64,000 bases of DNA, taken from Aureimonas psammosilenae (GTDB lineage Bacteria; Pseudomonadota; Alphaproteobacteria; Rhizobiales; Rhizobiaceae). Position numbers and translations under genes: made by a program. The DNA lies in contig NZ_WEZG01000005.1 in the NCBI RefSeq assembly GCF_009176975.1, positions 1-64,000 on the forward strand. Direction: 5' to 3'. Positions within the stretch are counted from its first letter, which is position 1; each line of letters starts with the position of its first letter. Below are positions 26,751-40,066 of the stretch, piece by piece. The notes beneath the pieces were generated by a model. That model ran no database searches. It was not told the origin of the DNA and saw only the letters and a program-made list of their open reading frames with translations.

Positions 26751-27953
26751 ATGGGCGATCTCTACCGGCCCCTGGGGCTCGACAAGCAGCACGGCAAAGA
26801 ACGGCGGTTCGTGGTTCCGACCGGCCGCCTCCTCCGCCTGTCCGTTGTTTTCGCAGTGCTGGTGGGTTCCTTTGCGGTCAGTCTCCACCGGCCACCGTTG
26901 CGCGACGTCGATGTCTTCGCCGAGGCGGCCCTGCGCGAAGCGGACGAAGCGCGGGCGGCGGAGATGGCCGCCGCGAAGCCCGATCCGGTCGCATCCGCCC
27001 CGTTGATGCCGCTTGGCCGGTCGAGCCTCGGCATCGAGACGCCAGTGGCATCGGACGATGCCCCGACCGTCAGCTATCCGCCCGGCGCGTCCGGCACCTT
27101 CGGCAAGCTCGTCTCGGTGCGCGATCCCGCCGTTCTGCGCCAGCCGCTTTCGGAAGCTTCCTCCCCGGATGAGGCCCTTCTGGAACCCGGCGACGAAGGC
27201 CCGCTTCCCGTTCGCGCCGCCGACGGCAGGCGACCCTTCGATGTTTACCAGACCGAGCCTTCCGCCGACCGCGGCACGCGCGTCGCCATCGTGGTGGGCG
27301 GTCTCGGCATCAGCCAGACCGGCACGATGAACGCCATCGACAAGCTGCCCGCCGGCGTGACACTCGCCTTCGCGCCGGCCGGCAACAGCCTCGACCGCTG
27401 GATGCGGCAGGCACGCTCGAGCGGCCACGAACTGCTTCTCCAGGTGCCGATGGAGCCGATCGGCTATCCCGACGTTTCGCCGGGCGAGCACACGCTGACC
27501 CTGGCCGACGCGGAGGCTGGACGATGGCGCGATCTCCAATACTCGCTCGGCCGTTTGACGAACTATGTCGGGATCACGAACTACATGGGCGCGCGGCTGA
27601 CGGGGGATGCCGGCGCGATGCGCTCGCTCGCCTCGGAACTCGCCAAGCGCGGCCTTCTTTATCTCGACGACGGCACATCGGCGCGCAGTCTGGCGCGGGA
27701 CGCGCTGGGGCAAGCGGGCGGCCTTTATGCCGGCGCCGATATCGTCATCGATCAGCGCCAGGATGCGGAATCCATCGCCAAGCAACTCGACGCGCTGGAG
27801 CGGATCGCGCGCGCCAAGGGAAGGGCGATCGGCGTGGCGTCCGCCTTCGACAATTCCGTTTCGGCCATCGCCGCCTGGATCGGGGAAGCGGAAGCGCGGG
27901 GAATCGCCGTGGTGCCCGTTTCCGCCCTCGCCGACGACCCGGAAGCACAATAA
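26751..27953 (+). CDS. Divergent polysaccharide deacetylase family protein
   Basis: 400 aa. One N-terminal transmembrane segment (LLRLSVVFAVLVGSFAVSL) is followed by a ~130-residue Pro/Ala-rich stretch and a C-terminal domain (from RVAIVVGGLGISQTGTMNAI) with LPAGVTLAFAPAG, HELLLQVPMEPIGYP and GLLYLDDGTS. This is the YibQ/divergent polysaccharide deacetylase fold, a relative of carbohydrate esterase 4, in the periplasm. Its position beside ctpA and an EnvC-like gene is conserved and points to cell-envelope work; the substrate is unknown. It usually stands next to rppH, but here two transporter genes intervene. Confidence 0.92.
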   Translation: MGDLYRPLGLDKQHGKERRFVVPTGRLLRLSVVFAVLVGSFAVSLHRPPLRDVDVFAEAALREADEARAAEMAAAKPDPVASAPLMPLGRSSLGIETPVASDDAPTVSYPPGASGTFGKLVSVRDPAVLRQPLSEASSPDEALLEPGDEGPLPVRAADGRRPFDVYQTEPSADRGTRVAIVVGGLGISQTGTMNAIDKLPAGVTLAFAPAGNSLDRWMRQARSSGHELLLQVPMEPIGYPDVSPGEHTLTLADAEAGRWRDLQYSLGRLTNYVGITNYMGARLTGDAGAMRSLASELAKRGLLYLDDGTSARSLARDALGQAGGLYAGADIVIDQRQDAESIAKQLDALERIARAKGRAIGVASAFDNSVSAIAAWIGEAEARGIAVVPVSALADDPEAQ

Positions 27954-28045
27954 TCCGGTAGACGGGAACCAAAACCTGCACTGAGCATATTGTCTCCCGC
28001 GACACGGGGCGTCCCGCGCCGTTCCCCGTTTCGGAGACGTTGCCC

Positions 28046-29434
28046 ATGAGCAGCCTTGCCTTGGCCCAGCCGCAGGAGAAAGCTCCTGCGCGGTCTCGTT
28101 CCGTGCGCGCTCTCGGCGCGGTGAATTTCTTTCTCGCCGACGTTCGCGATGGTCTCGGGCCGTTTCTCGGCATCTTCCTGATCGGCAAGGGCTGGGACAC
28201 GACCTCCATCGGTCTGGTGATGACGGTCGGCGGCATCGCCGGAATGCTCGCCACGACGCCGCTCGGCGCGCTGGCCGACGCTTCCAAGGCCAAGCGCTTC
28301 ATGATCGGCTTCTGCGCCGCGCTGACCATCCTCGCTTCCCTCGCCATCCTGTTCCTGCCGAGCTTCGCCTTTGTCGCTGCTTCGCAGATCGCGACCGGCA
28401 TCGCGGGCGCGGCCATCGGCCCGGCCGTCGCCGGCATGACGCTCGGTCTCGTCGGCCAATCGGGCTTGGCGCCTCAGCTCGGGCGCAACGAGGCCTGGAA
28501 CCACGGGGGCAACGTCTTCGCCGCCGTCGGCGCCGGCTTCTTCGGCTACGAGTTCGGCCTTCCCGCCGTCTTCGTGCTGATGACCCTGATGGCGGTCGGA
28601 TCGATCGTCGCGGTTCTCATGATCCGACCGGGCGATATCGACCATGACGTGGCGCGCGGCCTGGAGCCCAAGCAAGAGGGGGAACGCGAACCGCCCTCGG
28701 GCCTCCGCGTTCTTTGGCGCTCTACGCCGCTTCTCGTTCTCGCCGCCACCTTGATGCTGTTCCACTTCGGCAACGGCGCGATGCTGCCGCTTCTGGGCCA
28801 ACAGGCGGCCTCGCAGGCGCAAAGCTCGTCCGATACGACTGCGGAAACGCATCACGAGGCAGCGCCCCAATCGGGCGAAGCCGTTTCGCAAACCGGGCCG
28901 GCGCCGTCTTCGGCCAAGGCCGGGCGCCCGGCAACGCAGCCCTCTCTTGTCCAAACGCTTCTCGCCGATCCGGTGTCCTATACGGCGGCGACCGTCGTGA
29001 TCGCGCAGCTCACCATGATTCCGGTGGCGCTTCTGGCCGCGGGCTTTGCCGGGCGGCGCGGATATTACCTCCTTCTGATCGCGGCCCTTGCGGCCTTGCC
29101 CGTTCGCGGATTGATCGCCGGGCTATGGGCGAGCCCCTACGCGCTCGTGCCCGTCCAGATGTTGGACGGAGTCGGCGCGGGGCTCCTCGGCGTCGCCGTG
29201 CCCGGTCTCGTCGCGCGGATCCTGAAAGGCACCGGGCACATCAATGCTGGCCTTGGCGCGGTGATGACGGTGCAGGGCGTCGGCGCTTCGTTGAGCCCCG
29301 CCATTGCCGGCGCTATCGTATCGAGCTTCGGCTTCTCCACCGCTTATCTCGCCCTTGGCGGCTTCGCGGTCTGCGGATTGGTGGTTTGGCTCGCCTTTGC
29401 GCCGAAAGTCGTTGCGGCCTGCCGAGGGGAATGA
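28046..29434 (+). CDS. MFS transporter
   Basis: 462 aa with about 12 transmembrane helices. Helix 2-3 loop GALADASKAKRFMIG is the MFS motif A (GxLaDrxgrkxxl). After helix 7 there is an unusual hydrophilic insert of about 60 residues (QSSSDTTAETHHEAAPQSGE and onward, near residues 255-310), which may be a periplasmic or cytoplasmic loop. The substrate is unknown. ATG 28046 follows GGAG by nine bases. It and the next gene interrupt the common deacetylase-rppH order and may have arrived together. Confidence 0.88.
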   Translation: MSSLALAQPQEKAPARSRSVRALGAVNFFLADVRDGLGPFLGIFLIGKGWDTTSIGLVMTVGGIAGMLATTPLGALADASKAKRFMIGFCAALTILASLAILFLPSFAFVAASQIATGIAGAAIGPAVAGMTLGLVGQSGLAPQLGRNEAWNHGGNVFAAVGAGFFGYEFGLPAVFVLMTLMAVGSIVAVLMIRPGDIDHDVARGLEPKQEGEREPPSGLRVLWRSTPLLVLAATLMLFHFGNGAMLPLLGQQAASQAQSSSDTTAETHHEAAPQSGEAVSQTGPAPSSAKAGRPATQPSLVQTLLADPVSYTAATVVIAQLTMIPVALLAAGFAGRRGYYLLLIAALAALPVRGLIAGLWASPYALVPVQMLDGVGAGLLGVAVPGLVARILKGTGHINAGLGAVMTVQGVGASLSPAIAGAIVSSFGFSTAYLALGGFAVCGLVVWLAFAPKVVAACRGE

Positions 29435-29497
29435 CACGGAGCGGATCGACGTCTCGCACCGAGCGCCAGCCTGTCTTTTCCCACCGAGTTGAGTTTC

Positions 29498-30769
29498 ATG
29501 TCGGTTCTCGATCCGAACGTCGCCATCTGGGTGATCTCGGCCCTTGCCATCGCCGGTGTCATCTTCCGCCCGCTTAATGGGCCGGAATGGGTCTTCGCCG
29601 TGGCCGGGGCGGCGCTCCTCGCCTTGTTCGGCCTTCTCCCGTTCGGTGAGGTCGGGGCCGGCATCGCGTCCGGCACCGACGTTTATCTCTTTCTGATCGG
29701 CATGATGCTTCTGGCCGAGGTCGCCCGGCTGGAAGGCCTGTTCGATTATCTGGCGGCCTTCGCAGCGCGCCGGGCGAAGGGCTCGCCCAAGCGCCTCTTC
29801 ACCCTCGTTTATGCCATCGGCACGCTTGTCACGGTGTTCCTGTCGAACGATGCGACCGCCGTCGTTCTGACGCCGGCCGTCGCCGCCATGGCGCGGGCGG
29901 CGAAAGCGCCGTCGCCGATGCCCTATCTTCTGGTCTGCGCCTTCGTCGCCAACGCCGCCTCCTTCGTGCTGCCGATCTCCAACCCGGCCAATCTCGTGGT
30001 CTTCGGCGCCGACATGCCGCCGCTCGCGGAATGGCTGGCGCGGTTCGCCCTGCCTTCGATGGTTGCGATCCTCGTCACCTTCTGGCTCCTGCGCTGGACG
30101 CAAGCGAAGGACCTGGCGGGGGAAACGAGCCGCGACGTCGCCATTCCGCATCTGTCTCTCGGAGGGCGCATCGCGGCGGTCGGGATCGTCGTGACAGCAA
30201 TCGTTCTCCTCAGCTCTTCCGCCCTCGGCGCGGATCTCGGCACGCCAACGGCTATCGCCGGCGGGCTGACGGCCCTTGCCGTCGTGATCGGCGAGCGTTC
30301 CAGTCCCTGGCCGATGGTGAAAGGCGTGTCCTGGTCGACGCTCCTTCTCGTGGCCGGCCTTTTCGTCATCGTCAGGGCTTTGGAAATCAGCGGACTGGAG
30401 GAGATGCTGGTGACCGCCTTCCAGGGTCCCCTGAACGGTTCCCCCGCCTTTGGCGCGGCTGTGGCCGGCACCGCTCTCGCCTTCGGCACGAACCTGACCA
30501 ACAACCTGCCGCTCGGGCTGATGGCCGGGGCCTTCACCACGGCCGCCCATCTGCCCGATCAGGTGGTCGACGCGATTCTCATCGGCGTCGATCTCGGACC
30601 GAACCTTTCCGTCACCGGATCGCTCGCCACGATCCTGTGGCTGACGGCGCTGCGCCGCGAGAACCTGTCCTTCAGCGCATGGCGGTTTCTGAAGCTCGGC
30701 CTTCTCATGATGCCGGCGGCGCTTCTGCCGGCGCTCGGCGTCGTGATCCTGCAAGGCATGTGGCGGTAG
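29498..30769 (+). CDS. ArsB/SLC13-type (IT superfamily) membrane transporter
   Basis: 423 aa with 10-12 transmembrane helices. VFLSNDATAVVLTPAV and SFVLPISNPANLVVF are the paired re-entrant motifs of ArsB/NhaD/SLC13 carriers, repeated in the second half as GTNLTNNLPLGLMAG. Close family members are annotated as arsenite exporters, but without arsR, arsC or ArsA nearby an anion or dicarboxylate substrate is equally possible. ATG 29498 is chosen over TTG 29489; neither has a strong ribosome site. It lies 63 bp after the MFS gene and 65 bp before rppH. Confidence 0.85.
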   Translation: MSVLDPNVAIWVISALAIAGVIFRPLNGPEWVFAVAGAALLALFGLLPFGEVGAGIASGTDVYLFLIGMMLLAEVARLEGLFDYLAAFAARRAKGSPKRLFTLVYAIGTLVTVFLSNDATAVVLTPAVAAMARAAKAPSPMPYLLVCAFVANAASFVLPISNPANLVVFGADMPPLAEWLARFALPSMVAILVTFWLLRWTQAKDLAGETSRDVAIPHLSLGGRIAAVGIVVTAIVLLSSSALGADLGTPTAIAGGLTALAVVIGERSSPWPMVKGVSWSTLLLVAGLFVIVRALEISGLEEMLVTAFQGPLNGSPAFGAAVAGTALAFGTNLTNNLPLGLMAGAFTTAAHLPDQVVDAILIGVDLGPNLSVTGSLATILWLTALRRENLSFSAWRFLKLGLLMMPAALLPALGVVILQGMWR

Positions 30770-30834
30770 GGCGGTTGCCTTCGCAGGCCCACGCCCGATA
30801 ACCCGACGCACGGACACATTTTCGGGAAACGCCC

Positions 30835-31353
30835 ATGGTCGCGCCCATCGACTTCGAAACGCTCCCCTACCGCCCCTGCGTCGGCATCATGGTGCTGAAC
30901 GCCGAAGGCAAGGTTTGGGTCGGCAAGCGGCTCGTGGAGCCGAAGGGCGAGATGGAGGGCGCGACAGCGCTCTGGCAGATGCCGCAAGGCGGTATCGACG
31001 AGGGCGAGGACCCGCTTCCCGCGGCGATGCGCGAACTTTTTGAGGAAACCGGCATCCGCTCCGTTTCGCTGCTCGGCGAAAGCGAGGACTGGGTCACCTA
31101 CGACCTGCCGCCGCAACTCGTCGGCATCGCGCTGAAAGGGCGCTTTCGCGGCCAACGCCAGAAGTGGTTCGCCTTCCGCTTCGAAGGGGAAGAAAGCGAG
31201 ATCCAGATCGACCCGCCGCCCGGCGGTCATTCGGCCGAATTCGAGGAATGGGCGTGGAAGCCGATGGACGAGGTTTTGGACCTCATCGTGCCCTTCAAGC
31301 GCGCCGTCTACGAAGTGGTGATCGGCGGGTTCAAGCGTTACGAGCTGGTCTAG
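30835..31353 (+). CDS. rppH: RNA pyrophosphohydrolase
   Basis: 172 aa Nudix hydrolase. The Nudix box starts GGIDEGEDP and ends [10 protein letters not shown], fitting GX5EX7[29 protein letters not shown] and EDWVTYDLP are typical of RppH/IalA. It removes pyrophosphate from 5'-triphosphate RNA to start decay. The neighbourhood next to the ATP synthase operon (convergent) is usual in Rhizobiales. Confidence 0.95.
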   Translation: MVAPIDFETLPYRPCVGIMVLNAEGKVWVGKRLVEPKGEMEGATALWQMPQGGIDEGEDPLPAAMRELFEETGIRSVSLLGESEDWVTYDLPPQLVGIALKGRFRGQRQKWFAFRFEGEESEIQIDPPPGGHSAEFEEWAWKPMDEVLDLIVPFKRAVYEVVIGGFKRYELV

Positions 31354-31561
31354 GTCTTACCGCTCGGGAGTCGGTTAAGGAGCGCGTCTCGCTTCGGCTC
31401 TGCCTTTCTTAGCTATCAGGTGCAGGAATGAACTGCCCGGCCTTCCGCTCGCCTCCTCGTTTCGAATGCCGCAGAGGCTACAGCAGTCCGGCGTCGCCCC
31501 AACAACGAGCGACGTCCACCCTCTGTTGCCTCGCTGAGAAGCCAACTCACCCCTTCCAACG

Positions 31562-31588
31562 AAAAAAGGCGGACCGAAGCCCGCCTTC
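31562..31588 (-). terminator. Terminator of the atp operon
   Basis: On the minus strand AAGGCGGGC-TTCG-GTCCGCCTT is followed by TTTTTCG, 23 bp after the atpC stop. A GNRA/UUCG-type tetraloop and T-run make it convincing. Confidence 0.85.
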
Positions 31589-31610
31589 CGATTCGAAACT
31601 TGCTGTGCCT

Positions 31611-32015
31611 TTAAAGGCCGAGTGCCGATCGGGCATCGCGGAGGCTAGCGACCTGTCCGACCGCCCGAAGCTTGGCTTCCGGCGTCTTCGCGTCGCGTTC
31701 GACCTCTTCCGCCTTGCGGATGAACTCGTCGAGCTTGGCGGCGTCGAGTTCCTCGGCCGGCGTCGCGTGCTCGGCGAGAAGCGTGAAGCCTTCCGGCGAG
31801 ATGTCGGCGAAACCGCCCTGCACGAAGAACCGGCGTTCAGTGCCGCCGGCCAGCGTCGCGGTGACGACGCCGGGCTTCAGCGTCGTCATCAAGGGCGCGT
31901 GGCGCGCCATGACGGTCATGTAGCCCTCCGTCGCGGGCGCGACGACCGCCGTCACCTGCTCGGAAACGAGAAGGCGCTCAGGCGAGACGAGCTCGAAGGA
32001 GAAGCTATCGGCCAT
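31611..32015 (-). CDS. atpC: ATP synthase epsilon subunit
   Basis: 134 aa: an N-terminal beta-sandwich (FELVSPERLLVSEQVTAVVA, EGYMTVMARHAPLMTTLKPG) and a shorter helical C-terminal part. It is in the central stalk of F1 and damps ATP hydrolysis. It is last in atpHAGDC, three bases after atpD, and is followed by a terminator. Confidence 0.97.
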   Translation of the reverse strand: MADSFSFELVSPERLLVSEQVTAVVAPATEGYMTVMARHAPLMTTLKPGVVTATLAGGTERRFFVQGGFADISPEGFTLLAEHATPAEELDAAKLDEFIRKAEEVERDAKTPEAKLRAVGQVASLRDARSALGL

Positions 32016-32018
32016 GGT

Positions 32019-34401
<2,383 letters not shown>

Positions 34402-34434
34402 CGGCGGCTTGTCTCCGGTGTCTTCGGAAAAGGG

Positions 34435-36524
<2,090 letters not shown>

Positions 36525-36738
36525 TACGAGCGCTTCTCTTCCTGCTGCATTCGAGCATGAGGCAGGAGGTCGGCTGCCAAGTGCTTGAATAGGTTTTCTG
36601 ATCCTCCCAGCGGAATGCGGTCCGCCGGCTGGCCCTCTCGCAGGGCAGGGACCCTCTAGCATAGGGTTTCCGGCTCGACAACGCCGTAAGCCGGCTCCTT
36701 GCCCCCCTTTCGCCGCTTTCACGGAGACGCGATGGATG

Positions 36739-37137
36739 TCAGTTCGGAATCATTCCAAAGGCGGCAAGAAGCGGCGCCGCCGCGAGCGCCAGTTGCAGAA
36801 ACAGAATCAGTACGTTGAAGACTGTGCCGCCCTTGTCGGAAAGAATCGACACGAGGCGCCCGAAGGCAGCGATGGCCCAGGAGCCCCCGAGCATCAACTG
36901 GACCGTGGGCTGGTCGAAAAGCAGCAGGCCCATCAAGCCGTTGCCGATATAGAAGCCACCCATCGTGGAGCGCGCCTCGGCCACCGCCTCCGGGCGAAGC
37001 GGCGTCGCCTGCAGCTTCAGGACACGAAGAAAAAGACGCGGCGCGAAGAGGCCGAAAAGCCCGATCAGGATCGTGATCGCCGCCGCCAGGAAAGGCAGGA
37101 GGTCGGCATTCGTTTCCGGCAGGGCGATTTCGAACAT
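36739..37137 (-). CDS. DUF4345-like small membrane protein
   Basis: 132 aa with four transmembrane helices. The loop after helix 1 (PRLFLRVLKLQATPLRPEA) and helix 2 start ARSTMGGFYIGNGLMGLLL resemble DUF4345 proteins, which have the ARSxxGGxxxG pattern; the third helix contains SWAIAAFGRLVSIL. Function is unknown. GAGGA six bases before ATG 37137 fixes the start. It lies upstream of atpH on the same strand, separated by about 210 bp that probably holds the atp promoter. Confidence 0.7.
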   Translation of the reverse strand: MFEIALPETNADLLPFLAAAITILIGLFGLFAPRLFLRVLKLQATPLRPEAVAEARSTMGGFYIGNGLMGLLLFDQPTVQLMLGGSWAIAAFGRLVSILSDKGGTVFNVLILFLQLALAAAPLLAAFGMIPN

Positions 37138-37219
37138 GGCTAATCCTCGCGGCAGGGCGGCGCGACTGCCTACCCGCTTTGCCCGCGCGGGAAAAGCCGG
37201 ATGGTGATTCGGCGAAGGT

Positions 37220-37507
37220 TCAGCTCGGCATGGAGGAGGCATGGCGCGCGGCGTGGCGAAGGCCAACGACGAGGACATCGGGCCCGCTCACTCGGTAAAA
37301 TAGTAGATAAGGTTGGACGACCAGTCGACGCATCGACTGACCGCGCGCCGAGACGGGGCTCCCGGTCAACGGGTGAGAAGCGAGCCGCTGTTCGATTTCC
37401 TGCAGACTGCCGCGGAGGGACGCGGCCGCGCTGGGAGAGCGTTCTTTCAGAAAATCAAGAATCTCTTCGATCTCTGCGACCGCTGTTTCGGCGTAGCTGA
37501 CGCTCAC
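37220..37507 (-). CDS. ParE/RelE-type toxin
   Basis: 95 aa. VSYAETAVAEIEEILDFLKE, then EIEQRLASHPLTGSPV and the final MRRLVVQPYLLFYRVSGPDV are the ParE fold with the basic strand RRLVVQPYLLFYR. Toxins of this family act on DNA gyrase or mRNA. GTG 37507 overlaps the antitoxin stop as GTGA and is the preferred start; a GTG at 37525 would add six residues. It forms a two-gene unit with the upstream antitoxin. Confidence 0.85.
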   Translation of the reverse strand: MSVSYAETAVAEIEEILDFLKERSPSAAASLRGSLQEIEQRLASHPLTGSPVSARGQSMRRLVVQPYLLFYRVSGPDVLVVGLRHAARHASSMPS

Positions 37508-37728
37508 CCGCCGTACTTTTTCCACACGGACTGCATCTGCTCCGATGAAACCAAGCGTCCGGCTTCGATGTCGGCGAAGGCTTTCGCGAAGGAAGCCTCC
37601 TCCTCCGGCGACAGGACGTAGACGTCTTCGCCGTCCGCCATATCCATCAGGAGGCGTGCAACTTCGTCCTGCCGTTCGGGCGGCAGGGCGCGGATGCGCT
37701 GGATGGCCATTTCCATGAGTTCCGTCAT
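37504..37728 (-). CDS. Antitoxin of the ParDE-like pair
   Basis: 74 aa. The N-terminal helix MTELMEMAIQRIRALPPERQ DEVARLLM and the C-terminal SPEEEASFAKAFADIEAGRL resemble antitoxins paired with ParE/RelE toxins in alphaproteobacteria, with an acidic toxin-wrapping tail. No typical ribosome site precedes ATG 37728. Antitoxin-first order and the four-base overlap with the toxin fit an autoregulated module. It is placed between the atp and priA transcription units. Confidence 0.8.
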   Translation of the reverse strand: MTELMEMAIQRIRALPPERQDEVARLLMDMADGEDVYVLSPEEEASFAKAFADIEAGRLVSSEQMQSVWKKYGG

Positions 37729-37768
37729 GGGTGGAATATGCCCGCGTGGCGGGCTCAAGAAAAGAGCG

Positions 37769-40027
37769 TCACAGGAAGCTTTGCGGGTCGACGTCGATCT
37801 GCACGTGGACCGTGCCGCGCGGGTTGGGCGCTTCCGCGAACATGCGGCGCAGATAGGTCTGAAGCCGCGCGTTTCGCCCCGCCATCACGAGGAGCCGGAA
37901 ACGGTGGCGGCCGCGCACGAGGGCCAGCGGCGCTTCGGCGGGCCCGAGGATCTCGATCTCGCCATCGTCGGGCGCCGCGCGCCGAAGCGCCCGTGCATGG
38001 TCCTCGGCTTCCCTTTTCACTTCTGCCGAAACGATCACGGATGCGAGACGTCCGAACGGCGGCAGGCCGGCGCGCTCGCGCTCGGCCGCTTCCCGCGCGT
38101 AGAAGGCAGCGGGCTTGCCGCTGGCGATCGCCTGCATCACCGGATGCTCGGGCTGAAAGGTCTGGATCATTCCCCGGCTCGGCAGGCCCGAGCGTCCGGC
38201 GCGGCCCGTCACCTGATGAAGGAGCTGGAAGGTGCGCTCTGCGGCGCGCGGATCGCCGTTCGACAGGCCGAGATCGGCATCCACCGCCCCGACCAGCGTC
38301 ATCTTCGGGAAATGGTGACCCTTGGCGACGAGCTGCGTGCCGATCACGATGTCGGCCTCGCCGTCGGCGATGGCGTCGAGTTCGCGCCGCAACCTCTTCG
38401 GCCCGCCGAGAAGATCGGAGGACAGAAGAATGGTGCGCGCGTCCGGGAAGGTTTCCAGCATTTCCTCGGCGATGCGCTCGACGCCCGGCCCGCAAGCCAC
38501 GAGATGGTCGAGCGTGCCGCATTCCGGGCAGGCCTCGGGACGGGGGCGCGAGAAGCCGCAATGGTGGCACTGGAGAACGCCGCGCAGGCGATGATCCACG
38601 AGCCAGCTCGAACAATCGCCGCATTCGAACCGATGGCCGCAGGAGCGGCAGAGCGTCAGCGGCGCGTAGCCCCGGCGGTTGAGGAAAAGAAGCGCCTGCT
38701 CGCCGCGCAGCACCGTGTCGCGAATCGCCGAGATCAGAACCGGCGAGATGAAGCGCCCGCGCTCCGGCGGGTGGTTGCGCATGTCGATGAGGCTCAGATC
38801 GGGGAGCGCGGCTTCGGCGAAGCGGGCACCGAGCTTCAGATGGTTGTAGCGCCCACCTTCGGCATTCACCCGCGTTTCCAGGGAAGGCGTGGCGGAGGCC
38901 AGCACCACCGGAAAGCCGCCGATGCGCCCGCGCACCACGCCCATGTCGCGGGCGTTATAGAAGGTGCGGTCCTCCTGCTTGTAGGCGGGGTCGTGCTCCT
39001 CGTCGATCACGATGAGGCCGAGATCCTTGAAGGGCAGAAACAAGGCCGAGCGCGCGCCGGCGACGACGCGCACGCGCCCTTCCGCCACCTGACGCCAAAC
39101 GCGTTCGCGGGTCCTTGGGGCCAAGTCCGAATGCCATTGGGCTGGCTCGGAGCCGAAACGCTGGCCGAATCGGTCGATGAAGCTTTGCGTCAGTGCGATC
39201 TCGGGCAGGAGGATCAGGACTTGCCGCCCGGCTTCCAAGGCCGCCGCGACCGCTTCGAAATAAACCTCCGTCTTGCCCGAGCCCGTCACGCCTTCCAGAA
39301 GCGTCACGGAAAACCCGCCGGTTCCGACGCTCGCGGCCAGCGGTTCGGCGGCGGCCCGTTGAAGCTCGCTGAGATTTGCGCGGGCGTGCCGCGTGTCGGG
39401 CGGCTGAACGACGGGAAAGGCCGGCAGCGAAACGGGGCGGAACGTGCCGAGCGTCAGGAGGCCGTCGATCACGGAAGAGGTGACGCCCGCCGCGCGGGCC
39501 AAGCCCGACCGCGTCCAGCTTTCCGCCTTTTCTGCGGTTTCGATCACCTTGGCCCGCGCGGCGGTCAGCTTCTGCGGCCGCGTATCGGTCAGGGCGATGC
39601 CTTCGGTCGGCGGCTCGGGATCGAAGGCGGTCGGCGCGCGCAGCGCCATGCGCACCACGAGGCCGGGGGGCGAGAGCGTATAGGCGGAGACCCAGTCGAT
39701 GAAGCGCCGCATGTCCTTCGACAAGGGAGGGCAGTCGAAGACGCGGGTGACCGCCTTCAGCTTCTTCGGATCGATGGCGTCCGGCGCGCTTTCCTCGTCC
39801 CAGACGACGCCCGCGACCTGACGGGGCCCGAGCGGCACCTGGACGATGGAGCCGGGCTCCACGGCCATTCCTTCCGGCACGACATAGGAATAGGGCCGCT
39901 CGGAAGGCAGTGGTACGAGCACCGGCACGACCCGAGCGGGGCCGAACAGATCCTCCATCAATGTCGATTGCGGGTGCTCGTTCACGTCGGCGCCGTTCCG
40001 GCTTATCTTCACCTCGTCGTCCGGCAA
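37769..40027 (-). CDS. priA: Primosomal replication helicase PriA
   Basis: 752 aa. An N-terminal 3'-DNA binding domain (VVPVLVPLPSERPYSYVVPE) is followed by a superfamily 2 helicase with Walker A GVTGSGKTEVYFE and the DEEHDPAYKQE box, and eight Cys of two zinc sites (CRSCGHRFECGDC, CHHCGFSRPRPEACPECG). It reloads the replisome at stalled forks. The frame starts at TTG 40027, supported by AAGGAG nine bases upstream; GTG 39985 and ATG 39958 are later alternatives. Divergent from the SDR gene with 39 bp between starts. Confidence 0.97.
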   Translation of the reverse strand: MPDDEVKISRNGADVNEHPQSTLMEDLFGPARVVPVLVPLPSERPYSYVVPEGMAVEPGSIVQVPLGPRQVAGVVWDEESAPDAIDPKKLKAVTRVFDCPPLSKDMRRFIDWVSAYTLSPPGLVVRMALRAPTAFDPEPPTEGIALTDTRPQKLTAARAKVIETAEKAESWTRSGLARAAGVTSSVIDGLLTLGTFRPVSLPAFPVVQPPDTRHARANLSELQRAAAEPLAASVGTGGFSVTLLEGVTGSGKTEVYFEAVAAALEAGRQVLILLPEIALTQSFIDRFGQRFGSEPAQWHSDLAPRTRERVWRQVAEGRVRVVAGARSALFLPFKDLGLIVIDEEHDPAYKQEDRTFYNARDMGVVRGRIGGFPVVLASATPSLETRVNAEGGRYNHLKLGARFAEAALPDLSLIDMRNHPPERGRFISPVLISAIRDTVLRGEQALLFLNRRGYAPLTLCRSCGHRFECGDCSSWLVDHRLRGVLQCHHCGFSRPRPEACPECGTLDHLVACGPGVERIAEEMLETFPDARTILLSSDLLGGPKRLRRELDAIADGEADIVIGTQLVAKGHHFPKMTLVGAVDADLGLSNGDPRAAERTFQLLHQVTGRAGRSGLPSRGMIQTFQPEHPVMQAIASGKPAAFYAREAAERERAGLPPFGRLASVIVSAEVKREAEDHARALRRAAPDDGEIEILGPAEAPLALVRGRHRFRLLVMAGRNARLQTYLRRMFAEAPNPRGTVHVQIDVDPQSFL

Positions 40028-40066
40028 TGCCGGTCGCTCCTTCTAGCGGATCGGGAGAAAAGGCGC

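Noticed and set aside
29123-30817. 564-codon minus-strand open frame across the transporter genes
   Set aside because: Low-complexity Arg/Gly/Asp shadow; the plus strand encodes well-formed membrane proteins.
37694-40027. Very long plus-strand open frame antisense to priA, reaching 1024 codons in total
   Set aside because: Its first ~790 codons are the mirror of priA in high-G+C DNA and have no protein-like features; only the last 233 codons (from ATG 40067) are the real SDR gene.
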